From: Deltaproteobacteria bacterium
GTDB lineage: Bacteria; Desulfobacterota; Deferrimicrobia; Deferrimicrobiales; Deferrimicrobiaceae
NCBI GenBank assembly: GCA_025357175.1
Contig: JANXPS010000033.1
Coordinates: forward strand, 1-19,870
DNA length: 19,870 nucleotides
Reading direction: 5' to 3'
Below are positions 13,697 to 19,870 of this stretch, piece by piece (position 1 is the stretch's first letter; every line of letters starts with the position of its first letter). The notes beneath the pieces were generated by a model that was not told the origin of the DNA, searched no databases, and worked only from the letters and a program-made list of their open reading frames with translations. Both the position numbers and the translations under genes were made by a program.

Positions 13697-15187
13697 ATGC
13701 CGATGCCGAAAATTCCGAAAACATGGGTTACGGTCGGCCTGCTGCTCGCCTGCGCGGCGGTTCCATACGCCGTCTCCGGCCTTTCGGTTTACCGGCTCTT
13801 CGAACCGTCCCGTCTTCTCGCCGTGCTCTCCGCGCCGTGGCGCGGGAACCCGTTCGACAAGGTGTTCCGCGCAAGGGGAGACGATCGGGTGACAAAACCG
13901 CCTGCTGCCGACAACGCGGCGCGGGCGGTGCCCTTGCCCGCTCCTTCGCCTCCTCCGGACATCGCCCGAACCGCTGCCGGATGGCCTTCGGGCGAGGACG
14001 AAGACGTCTACGCGGCGAACGCCCGCGAGTCGGTCGGCATCGAGGATTACGGGGGCGATCTCCCGCGCTTCTACGAGGCGCTCGGACGGACCGCCAGGAA
14101 GGAACCGCGCGCCGTCACGCGAATCAGCCATTTCGGCGACAGCCCGGTGACGGGCGACCTGATCTCGGGAGACGCGAGAGCCCGCCTGCAGGCGCGCTTC
14201 GGCGATTCCGGGCACGGGTGGATTTTCGTCGACCGTCCGTGGGAGTGGTACAACCACCGAGGTGTGCGCCTTGGCGGGGGCGGCTGGACGATCCAGGCGC
14301 CCGGCGCCTTTTCCGGCCCCTGCGGGCTGGGGGGCGCCACGTTCACGGCCGCGGGCGGCGGAGCCCGGAGCCGGATATCCACCAGCCGGGCTGGGACGGG
14401 CGCTTCGGTCGGCCGGTTCGACATCCACTTCCAGTCGAGGCCGAAGGGCGGGACGCTCCAGGTATCGGTCGACGGTTCCCCTGTGGCCGAAATCTCCACC
14501 GCGTCGGAGGACGAGGGGGGGCTCGTCGTCCATTCGGTTCCGGTGGCCGACGGGGGGCACGAACTGCTGTTTCGGCCCAAGGGCGACGGCCCGGTCCGGC
14601 TCTTCGGCGTCGTCCTCGAACGGGAGATGCCGGGCGTCGTCTACGACACCCTTGGCGCGAACGGGGCGACGATCCGCCACCTGGCCTTGTTCGACCGGGA
14701 GAGCTGGATCGATTCCCTGCGGCGGAGAGGGCCCGATCTCGTCATCCTCAATTACGGGACGAACGAGAGCCGTTACGCCGGACTTTCTTTCGCCGCCTAT
14801 GCGAAGGATTATCGCGAAGTGATCCGCCGCGTGCGGGAGGCGCTGCCCGGTAGCGCGATCCTGATCATGGCACCGATGGACCGCGGAGTCCGCGGGGCGG
14901 GAGGCGACATCGGGACGGACGAATCGATCCCGCGGCTGGTCGCCGCGCAGCGGGACATCGCCCGCCGCGAGCGGGTGGCCTTTTTCGACACGTACGCCGC
15001 GATGGGCGGGGCCGGGACGATGGCCGAATGGTACGGCCGCTCTCCGCGTCTTGTCTCGGGAGACTTCACGCACCCCACGCACCAGGGGGCGGCAGCCGTG
15101 GGCGACCTCCTTGTCGACGCCCTGTTGAAAGGGTACCCTACCCAACGGAATGCAGATCCGAGGAAGCCGGAAGGAACAAGGCAATGA
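13697..15187 (+). CDS. membrane-anchored SGNH/GDSL-family protein (SGNH-2), paralogue of SGNH-1
   Basis: A 496-residue protein. One N-terminal hydrophobic segment (10-30, WVTVGLLLACAAVPYAVSGL) acts as signal anchor, then a Pro/Ala-rich stretch (68-95) leads to the SGNH domain. Block I is ISHFGDSPVTGD with S149, block II is DTLGANGA (318-324), block III is LNYGTNES with N356, and block V is SGDFTHPTHQG with D456 and H459. As in SGNH-1, a beta-rich insert separates blocks I and II. RARLQARFGDSGHGWIFVD parallels RRLLQQRFGDAGVGYVMPG in SGNH-1, so the two come from one duplication. After GDS the usual His found in SGNH-1 is Pro. It could be the acyl acceptor from the MBOAT shuttle, or a counteracting esterase. 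I chose ATG 13697; ATG 13703 is also possible. The stop overlaps the ACP start (ATGA). Confidence 0.88.
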   Translation: MPMPKIPKTWVTVGLLLACAAVPYAVSGLSVYRLFEPSRLLAVLSAPWRGNPFDKVFRARGDDRVTKPPAADNAARAVPLPAPSPPPDIARTAAGWPSGEDEDVYAANARESVGIEDYGGDLPRFYEALGRTARKEPRAVTRISHFGDSPVTGDLISGDARARLQARFGDSGHGWIFVDRPWEWYNHRGVRLGGGGWTIQAPGAFSGPCGLGGATFTAAGGGARSRISTSRAGTGASVGRFDIHFQSRPKGGTLQVSVDGSPVAEISTASEDEGGLVVHSVPVADGGHELLFRPKGDGPVRLFGVVLEREMPGVVYDTLGANGATIRHLALFDRESWIDSLRRRGPDLVILNYGTNESRYAGLSFAAYAKDYREVIRRVREALPGSAILIMAPMDRGVRGAGGDIGTDESIPRLVAAQRDIARRERVAFFDTYAAMGGAGTMAEWYGRSPRLVSGDFTHPTHQGAAAVGDLLVDALLKGYPTQRNADPRKPEGTRQ

Positions 15188-15426
15188 GCAGCACGGCCGA
15201 CAAGGTTCGCAGCGCGCTGGAAGCGGTGGCCAGGGCGCCGGTCCCGGCGGAGGACGACGCGTCGCTGTTCGATGCGGGCGTCATCGACTCCTTCGGACTG
15301 ATGGAATTCATCGGAGAGCTCGAGAAGCGGTTCGGCGTCCGGGTTCCCGACGAAGAACTGACCCCCCGCAAGTTCGAGACGATCGCCAAGGTGGCCGCGT
15401 GGTTCGACGCCCGTAAACGCGGATGA
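15184..15426 (+). CDS. acyl carrier protein, dedicated to the MBOAT locus
   Basis: An 80-residue acyl carrier protein. The phosphopantetheine attachment site is S36 in GVIDSFGLMEFIGELEKRFG (33-52), and the four-helix pattern ends in ETIAKVAAWFD. The motif is DSF rather than the DSL of the fatty-acid-synthesis ACP. With its location between envelope genes and a KASIII-like gene, this suggests a specialised carrier comparable in role to DltC. It would present the acyl thioester on the cytoplasmic side to the MBOAT. The ATG at 15184 overlaps the SGNH-2 stop and the TGA overlaps the next ATG (15423), so the three genes are coupled. The acyl group cannot be read from the sequence. Confidence 0.93.
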   Translation: MSSTADKVRSALEAVARAPVPAEDDASLFDAGVIDSFGLMEFIGELEKRFGVRVPDEELTPRKFETIAKVAAWFDARKRG

Positions 15427-16355
15427 CGACGATCGCGGGCTTCGGGCATTGCCTGCCGGAGGACGTCATCGACAACGCCGCGCTCTCGGCCGAGTTCGGC
15501 GTCGAAGAGGCGTGGATCCTTTCGGCCACGGGAATCGGCACCCGCCGATGCGTGGCGCCCGGCGAAACGGTCGGCGACCTGGCGGCCCGGGCCGCGCTGG
15601 CCGCGCTCGCCGATGCGGAGATGTCCGCCACCGACCTGGGCGCGATCGTGGTCGGCACCGGCACGCCCGACAGGCAGTTCCCCGGCGTCTCGGCCGAAGT
15701 GCAAAAGCGGCTTGCGGTGCCCGGCATCCCGGCGTTCGACATCCACCTTGCGAGCATCGGCGGGCTGTTCGCGCTGGCGACCGCCGCCGCGTTGTGTGGA
15801 CAGTACGGCCCGGTGCTCGTGATCGGAGCCGAGGTGATGACCCCGGTCATGGCGCGGGAACCGCGCGTGAAAGAGACGGCCATCCTGTTCGGGGACGGGG
15901 CGGGCGCCTGCATCGTCTCCCCCGGGGATGGGGCTGTCACGATCGATGACATCCGGATCGCGAGCGACGCGACGTTCTCCGACGCCCTCCGCATGGACTT
16001 CGGCGGGCCGCTCGTCATGGACGGCCGCACCGTCATCCTGCAGGCCAACCGGAAACTGCAATCGGCCATATCCGAGCTGCTCGCCCGCAACGGCCTCTCT
16101 CCGTCCGACATCGATCTTTTCCTGTTCCACCAGGCGAACCTCAACCTGCTCAAGCAGGTGGGCGGAGCGCTCGGGATATCCCCCGAAAAAGTGTTCGTCA
16201 ATCTCGACCGGTACGGCAACACCTCGTCGGCGTCGCTTTTGATCGCGATGTCCGAGGCCCACGCGGCGGGGCTGTTCAGGCCGGGGACGCGGTCGGCGCT
16301 GGCCGCATTCGGGGCCGGCATGGGATGGGGCGCCGCGCTGCTTTCGTTCAAATAA
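15423..16355 (+). CDS. KASIII (FabH)-like protein with Ser at the nucleophile position
   Basis: A 310-residue thiolase-fold protein of the 3-oxoacyl-ACP synthase III family. Conserved parts are WILSATGIGTRRC (31-43), FPGVSAEVQKRL, AFDIHLASIGGLFALATA (104-121), AILFGDGAGACIV (153-165), LFLFHQANLNLLKQV (232-246) and VNLDRYGNTSSAS (259-271). FabH has Cys in the FDxxxACSG motif; here the aligned residue is S111 (AGC, 15753-15755). H236 and N266 are kept. This makes ordinary Cys-dependent condensation unlikely. Known Ser-type KASIII relatives such as DpsC act as starter-unit acyltransferases, so acyl-CoA to ACP transfer is a reasonable guess, with the ACP encoded just upstream as partner. It overlaps that gene by ATGA and is last in the operon, before a bidirectional terminator. 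Confidence 0.92.
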   Translation: MTTIAGFGHCLPEDVIDNAALSAEFGVEEAWILSATGIGTRRCVAPGETVGDLAARAALAALADAEMSATDLGAIVVGTGTPDRQFPGVSAEVQKRLAVPGIPAFDIHLASIGGLFALATAAALCGQYGPVLVIGAEVMTPVMAREPRVKETAILFGDGAGACIVSPGDGAVTIDDIRIASDATFSDALRMDFGGPLVMDGRTVILQANRKLQSAISELLARNGLSPSDIDLFLFHQANLNLLKQVGGALGISPEKVFVNLDRYGNTSSASLLIAMSEAHAAGLFRPGTRSALAAFGAGMGWGAALLSFK

Positions 16356-16357
16356 GA

Positions 16358-16387
16358 ACGGCCACCCGGAGCGATCCGGATGGCCGT
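16358..16387. terminator. bidirectional terminator between the KASIII-like gene and the chemoreceptor gene
   Basis: ACGGCCACCCGGA 16358-16370 and TCCGGATGGCCGT 16375-16387 form a 13-position stem with one mismatch and a GCGA loop, centred between two convergent stops (16355 and 16411). On the minus strand the stem is followed by TTCTTATTTG, a fair U-rich tail, so it suits the chemoreceptor transcript best. On the plus strand the tail is poor in T. Confidence 0.75.
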
Positions 16388-16410
16388 CGTGTTGCGGGGG
16401 CGATTTCGAG

Positions 16411-18048
16411 CTAGAAGCTGTTCATGCCGTCGTCGTCCATCGGGAAGACGTCGTCCGGGCTGCCCTTCGGCGCCGCTTTTTTCGGGGGGGCGGATTTCCC
16501 GGCCGCTACACGGCCCGAGGGGGCCGACAGCGCCGCTCTCGGGGCTCTTCCGCGGGTCGCCGCGGGCCGCGCCGCACGGGAGGCGCGGGTTGCCGCAGTG
16601 GGACGATGGGCGCCCTCGCCGCCGCCGCGGACCAGTTCGCGGATCTGGGAAACGACGTCCTGCATCGAAATAGCCTGCGCGGACAGCTCCTCGGTCGCCG
16701 ACGCGATCTCTTCGGCGTTGCCCGCCGTCTGCTGGGTGACTTTGTCCATCTGGGAGATGGCGCCTGCGACCTCGGTGATGCCGCGCGACTGTTCGGAAGA
16801 GGCGGCCGATATTTCGCCGACCAGTTCGTTGACCTTCTTGACCGACGAAGCCACTTCCTGGAAATCGCTGTTCGTCTTCTCGACAAGCTGGGTGCCGGAC
16901 TTGATCTTCTGGACGGTGGCCTCGATCAGGTCGGAGGTGTTCTTGGCCGCGCCCGCCGCCCGCTGCGCCAAGTTGCGCACCTCGTCGGCCACGACCGCGA
17001 AGCCGGCTCCGGCCTCGCCCGCCCGCGCAGCTTCGACCGCCGCGTTGAGCGCGAGCAGGTTGGTCTGGAATGCGATTTCGTCGATCGTCTTGATGATCTT
17101 GCCGACCTCTTCGCCCATCGAGGAAATCTCGGCCATCGAACCGACCATCGAGCCCATCGAGACGTTGGCCTTGTCGACGTTGTGGCCGGCGAGTTCGCCG
17201 AGCTGCCTGGCCTGGCCGGCGTTGTCGGCGTTCTGGTGGGTCATCGCCGACATCTCTTCCATCGCCGACGACGTCTCCTCGAGTGACGCCGCGGACTCGG
17301 AGGACCCTTCCGCAAGCGTTTGTGCCGAGGAGGAAAGCTGCATGGAGGCGGACGACACCTGGCTTGCCCCTTCGCTGAGCGATTCGACCGCCTGATTGAG
17401 CGACCGGGAGATCGAACGGGCCAGGTAGATCCCGAGGGCGAGCGCGAGGCCCATGCAGGCGAGCACCATCGCGATCATGAAGTTGGTGGCGCCGTTCGCG
17501 AGGACGGTGTTTTCATCGGAGGTCTGCTTGGCCAGCTTTTCCTTGATCGCCATCAGTTTTTCGATGTTTTCCTGGACGACCTTGCGATTTTTTTCGCCTT
17601 CGCCTTCGATCAATGCCTCGGCTTCGGTCTTTTTCCCCTCATTGATGAGGGCGGCCATCTTGTCGACCACGGTGTTGAAAGCGGCGAGCGAAGCGGTCAA
17701 CTCCTTGAATATCGTACGGCCTTCGTCGGTCAGGATCGTCTTCTCGAACTCGGCCAGGTATTCGTTGGTCGCCTTGTGGCGCTCCTTGATCGTTTGCATC
17801 AACTTTTCCCGTTTCGCGGCTTCGTCCTCGAGAATCAGTTCGAAAACGTTGGAGCGCATCCGCTGGAAATGGGTCGAAGCTTCCCCGATGGCGCCCAGCG
17901 GCGCGGTGATCTTTTCGTACAGTTTCGTATCGGCGTCGTCGATCTTCTTGATGTTTCGGATTCCGACGAACCCGACGATGCCGCAGATGAGCGCCACCGA
18001 GACGAACGCCGCGATCAACTTGGCGCTGAGGGACAGGTTCTTGAACAT
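16411..18048 (-). CDS. methyl-accepting chemotaxis protein
   Basis: A 545-residue chemoreceptor. TM1 is about 9-30 (AKLIAAFVSVALICGIVGFVGI). A mostly helical periplasmic domain (31-187) resembles a four-helix-bundle sensor. TM2 is about 188-210 (NFMIAMVLACMGLALALGIYLA). A short linker leads into the cytoplasmic coiled coil, whose tip EIAFQTNLLALNAAVEAARAGE (324-345) contacts CheA/CheW. After about 472 the tail is basic and Ala/Arg/Pro-rich, then acidic (PDDVFPMDDDGMNSF). No standard NWETF-type methyltransferase-binding pentapeptide is seen. HAMP looks short: only about 20 residues separate TM2 from the SEGASQVSSAS heptads. I chose the ATG at 18046-18048 because GGAGG lies at 18060-18056 on this strand; an upstream ATG at 18075 would precede the Shine-Dalgarno sequence. 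It is expressed from a sigma-28 promoter. The ligand is unknown. Confidence 0.95.
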   Translation of the reverse strand: MFKNLSLSAKLIAAFVSVALICGIVGFVGIRNIKKIDDADTKLYEKITAPLGAIGEASTHFQRMRSNVFELILEDEAAKREKLMQTIKERHKATNEYLAEFEKTILTDEGRTIFKELTASLAAFNTVVDKMAALINEGKKTEAEALIEGEGEKNRKVVQENIEKLMAIKEKLAKQTSDENTVLANGATNFMIAMVLACMGLALALGIYLARSISRSLNQAVESLSEGASQVSSASMQLSSSAQTLAEGSSESAASLEETSSAMEEMSAMTHQNADNAGQARQLGELAGHNVDKANVSMGSMVGSMAEISSMGEEVGKIIKTIDEIAFQTNLLALNAAVEAARAGEAGAGFAVVADEVRNLAQRAAGAAKNTSDLIEATVQKIKSGTQLVEKTNSDFQEVASSVKKVNELVGEISAASSEQSRGITEVAGAISQMDKVTQQTAGNAEEIASATEELSAQAISMQDVVSQIRELVRGGGEGAHRPTAATRASRAARPAATRGRAPRAALSAPSGRVAAGKSAPPKKAAPKGSPDDVFPMDDDGMNSF

Positions 18049-18088
18049 TAATCGACCTCCAGTGATGTTTTCCAAGGCGCAGAGTTCT

Positions 18089-18115
18089 TTATCGGCAGAA
18101 TAAGAAAAATCCTTA
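18089..18115 (-). promoter_or_regulatory. sigma-28 (FliA) promoter of the chemoreceptor gene
   Basis: On the minus strand, TAAGGATT (18115-18108) is followed by an 11-nt spacer and GCCGATAA (18096-18089). The flagellar sigma-28 consensus is TAAAGTTT, N11, GCCGATAA. The -10 matches 8 of 8, the -35 matches 6 of 8, and the spacing is exact. It lies about 41 nt upstream of the chemoreceptor start codon. This ties the gene to the flagellar/chemotaxis regulon and implies a motile host. Confidence 0.88.
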
Positions 18116-18157
18116 GTGTGAATAGTAGGACGATGGTTTGATAAGGCGAGGACCGGA

Positions 18158-18183
18158 ACGCATCCGAAAGTCCGTCGATGCGT
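18158..18183. repeat. 7-bp inverted repeat upstream of the PIG-L gene, possible operator
   Basis: ACGCATC 18158-18164 and GATGCGT 18177-18183 form a perfect 7-bp inverted repeat with a 12-bp spacer, 25 bp before the deacetylase start. It could be a regulator binding site or a small leader hairpin. No clear -35/-10 for the deacetylase was found around it. Confidence 0.3.
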
Positions 18184-18208
18184 CTAATGATGCAAGGGAG
18201 ATATGACG

Positions 18209-18961
18209 ATGAGCCGATTCGACAGCGCTTACATCCCGAAGTCCGCGATGGGCATCTTCGCCCATCCCGACGACGCGGAATTCACCGTGGCCGGCACGAT
18301 CGCACGCTGGGCGGCGGCGGGTTGCGAGGTGACGCTGGTGCTGCTGACCAGCGGGAACGTGGGAACGCACGACCCGACGCTGACGCGGGAGCGGCTGGCT
18401 GAAATCCGTGAGCGCGAAGAGCGCGCTTCCGCCGGCAAGCTTGGCGTTGCGCAGGTGGTGTTCCTGGGGCACGACGACTGCGAAGTGCAGCCTACGATGG
18501 AAATCCGGCGCGAACTGGTCCGCGAGATTCGCCGGTACAAGCCCGAGGTGGTGATCTGCAACGACCCGCAGTCGCTCTTCTTCGAGGAGTGGTACGTCAA
18601 CCATCCCGATCATCGGGCAGCCGGCACGGTGGCGATCGACGCCGTCTTCCCCGGATCGGAGATGGAGCTCCTGTGGCCCGAGCTCGGGGCGCCCCACAAG
18701 GTGCACGCGCTCTACGTCAGTTCGACGATGCGGCCGAACCGCTGGATCGACGTGACGCGGACGATCGACGTCAAGATCGCCGCGCTCAACGAGCACCGGA
18801 GCCAGCTGGGCGAGCGCGACATTTCCGACATGATCAAGGAGTGGGCGATCGCGGCGGCGTCGACGGGCAGCTGGGACGGCGAACCCGATGCGCGGCCCAA
18901 ATACGCCGAGGCTTTCAGGGTGATGAAGCTGATGCGGGAAGAGAAGGCGGGCGGAGGCTGA
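18209..18961 (+). CDS. PIG-L/LmbE family N-acetylglucosaminyl-type deacetylase
   Basis: A 250-residue zinc-dependent deacetylase of the PIG-L (LmbE) family. The metal-binding AHPDDAEF motif is at 18-25 and the second ligand site NHPDHRAAG at 131-139; the Asp of HPDD acts as general base in the family. Members remove acetyl groups from N-acetylglucosamine-containing small molecules or lipids, such as precursors of bacillithiol or mycothiol. The substrate here is unknown, and no thiol-synthesis gene is nearby. Two starts are possible: ATG 18203 and ATG 18209. AAGGGAG at 18194-18200 is 2 nt from the first and 8 nt from the second, so I prefer 18209. The gene is divergent from the chemoreceptor gene and convergent with capA, so it appears to be a single-gene unit. 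No terminator is evident in the 123-bp gap that follows. Confidence 0.9.
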   Translation: MSRFDSAYIPKSAMGIFAHPDDAEFTVAGTIARWAAAGCEVTLVLLTSGNVGTHDPTLTRERLAEIREREERASAGKLGVAQVVFLGHDDCEVQPTMEIRRELVREIRRYKPEVVICNDPQSLFFEEWYVNHPDHRAAGTVAIDAVFPGSEMELLWPELGAPHKVHALYVSSTMRPNRWIDVTRTIDVKIAALNEHRSQLGERDISDMIKEWAIAAASTGSWDGEPDARPKYAEAFRVMKLMREEKAGGG

Positions 18962-19084
18962 TGAAGCGGTTGGCCGACTGTTCGTCGTGGCGATTGCTGC
19001 GAAGGGACTGACTCGCGACCTGCTGCTCGAGGGTGGCGTTTCCCTGGTCTCCGGCAAGTTGATCCTGGCTTCCTGGCGGCGGGG

Positions 19085-19870
19085 CTACTGCTTTGCCGCA
19101 GGCAGGATTGTGCCGTCCTCCCGGATGACCGCGCCGCGCGACTTGAGGTCCTCGGCGGTCAGTTGCCGGAGGAGGTCTATGACCTTGCCTTCCGGATCCG
19201 GCTCCGGAATTCCCTTCCGCCTGAGCGCCACCGGGACGATCTTGCCGGAGAGGAAGCGTCCCGTATCGAGATCGATGTCCGCGCGGAGCGCGTAGCCGAT
19301 CCCGCTCGTCCCTTTCAGGTTGAACATCCCGTAGGTGAGGAAATTGCCGAGCGAGTAGACGATCAGCCGGTCGCGGTAGATCTCGATCGCGCGCGGGACG
19401 TGGGGGCCGTGACCGAAGACCGCCGCGGCGCCGGCGTCGATCGCCGCGTGCGCGAACCGTTCGACGTCTCCGCGTCGTTCCCCGGCGAACATCTCCATGC
19501 CGCCGGTCAGATGCAGCGCATCCTTGCCTTCCGCCCCCCCGTGGAACGAGACGAGCACGAGGTCGTTCTCCGAAAGCTGCTTGCGAATGAGGGCTGACGC
19601 GTTGGGAATGTCGAGGATCGAGGCGCTGTGGGGCGTCGGGTGCGAGTAGGAAAAACCGAGGATGGCGATCCGCCTGCCGTGCGCCGTAAAGAGGGCTACG
19701 TGATCGCCGCCGACCGGCTGGATTCCGGAATCCGCAAGCGTGGCGAGCGTGTTGTCGATCCCCTCGCGGCCGAAATCGTAGGCGTGGTTGTTGGCGATGT
19801 TGACCGCGTTGAAGCCCGCGTCCTTGAGGTAGCGGACGTAGCGGGTCGGCGTGCGGAATGCGAAGCAAAG
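19085..19870 (-). CDS. CapA family protein (poly-gamma-glutamate synthesis/PGA_cap type), C-terminal part
   Basis: The minus-strand frame is open from the window edge to TAG at 19087-19085, giving 261 visible residues. It starts inside the protein: FRTPTRYVRYLKDAGFNAV, then NIANNHAYDFGREGIDNTL, a calcineurin-like metal-site motif typical of CapA. GFSYSHPTPHSA, LVSFHGGAEGKD, FGHGPHVPRAIEIYRDRLIVYSLGNFLTYGMF and a C-terminal helical end (VIDLLRQLTAEDL) follow. The family belongs to the metallophosphatase fold and is linked to capsule or polyglutamate synthesis. Many members in bacteria without a capB/C partner have unknown roles. The N-terminal signal and first metal site are outside the window. 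A start shown by an internal GTG at 19558 is not the true start, because conserved sequence continues upstream. Confidence 0.9.
   Translation of the reverse strand, partial: LCFAFRTPTRYVRYLKDAGFNAVNIANNHAYDFGREGIDNTLATLADSGIQPVGGDHVALFTAHGRRIAILGFSYSHPTPHSASILDIPNASALIRKQLSENDLVLVSFHGGAEGKDALHLTGGMEMFAGERRGDVERFAHAAIDAGAAAVFGHGPHVPRAIEIYRDRLIVYSLGNFLTYGMFNLKGTSGIGYALRADIDLDTGRFLSGKIVPVALRRKGIPEPDPEGKVIDLLRQLTAEDLKSRGAVIREDGTILPAAKQ

Noticed and set aside
18961..19011. 16-codon ORF overlapping the PIG-L stop (TGATG)
   Set aside because: Too short, no Shine-Dalgarno of its own, no motif; likely chance.
18915..19868. 317-aa minus-strand frame at the right edge
   Set aside because: Arg/Pro-rich shadow in a different frame from the CapA protein, whose conserved motifs run to the window end.

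Overview
The window is a GC-rich bacterial chromosome segment with tightly packed genes, frequent ATGA stop/start overlaps and occasional GTG/TTG starts. The order ybgF/cpoB - PIN-PhoH - tsaD - rsmA, then deoxynucleoside kinase - panB - panC - panD, then amidohydrolase - smpB, together with a flagellar-type (sigma-28) chemoreceptor gene, suggests a Gram-negative, motile deltaproteobacterium, probably of the Desulfuromonadia/Geobacter type. That placement rests on gene order and protein style, not on a database search.

Layout. (1) 1-3490, plus strand: end of the Tol-Pal periplasmic protein CpoB/YbgF, a PIN-PhoH ATPase, tsaD (tRNA t6A synthesis) and rsmA (16S rRNA dimethylation). (2) 3497-3680: a 184-bp palindromic element with perfect 21-bp terminal inverted repeats. 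Its right end touches the start codon of the next gene. (3) 3681-8565, plus strand: deoxynucleoside kinase, an intrinsic-terminator-like hairpin that runs directly into the panB ribosome binding site, panB-panC-panD (pantothenate synthesis), a small unknown ORF, an amidohydrolase and smpB. (4) 8566-8845: a less GC-rich intergenic stretch with a candidate promoter and a strong leader hairpin. (5) 8846-16355, plus strand: seven tightly spaced cell-envelope genes. They encode a triple-LysM NlpC/P60 endopeptidase, a lysozyme-like protein, an SGNH hydrolase, an MBOAT acyltransferase, a second SGNH protein, an acyl carrier protein and a KASIII-like enzyme whose nucleophilic Cys position is Ser. (6) 16358-18115, minus strand: a methyl-accepting chemotaxis protein with a convincing sigma-28 promoter and a shared bidirectional terminator. 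(7) 18209-18961, plus strand: a PIG-L/LmbE deacetylase. (8) 19085-19870, minus strand: the C-terminal part of a CapA-family protein that runs off the window.

The most interesting part is region 5. The MBOAT ends in FIYFNF, which matches the C-terminal acyl-shuttle hexapeptide described for bacterial envelope acylation systems of the Dlt type. With a dedicated carrier protein, two extracytoplasmic SGNH proteins and a Ser-type KASIII, the locus has a candidate for every step of a pathway moving an acyl group from an intracellular thioester to an envelope polymer. Co-transcription with two peptidoglycan-acting enzymes points to peptidoglycan, or a polymer attached to it, as the target. The acyl group and the acceptor cannot be read from the sequence.
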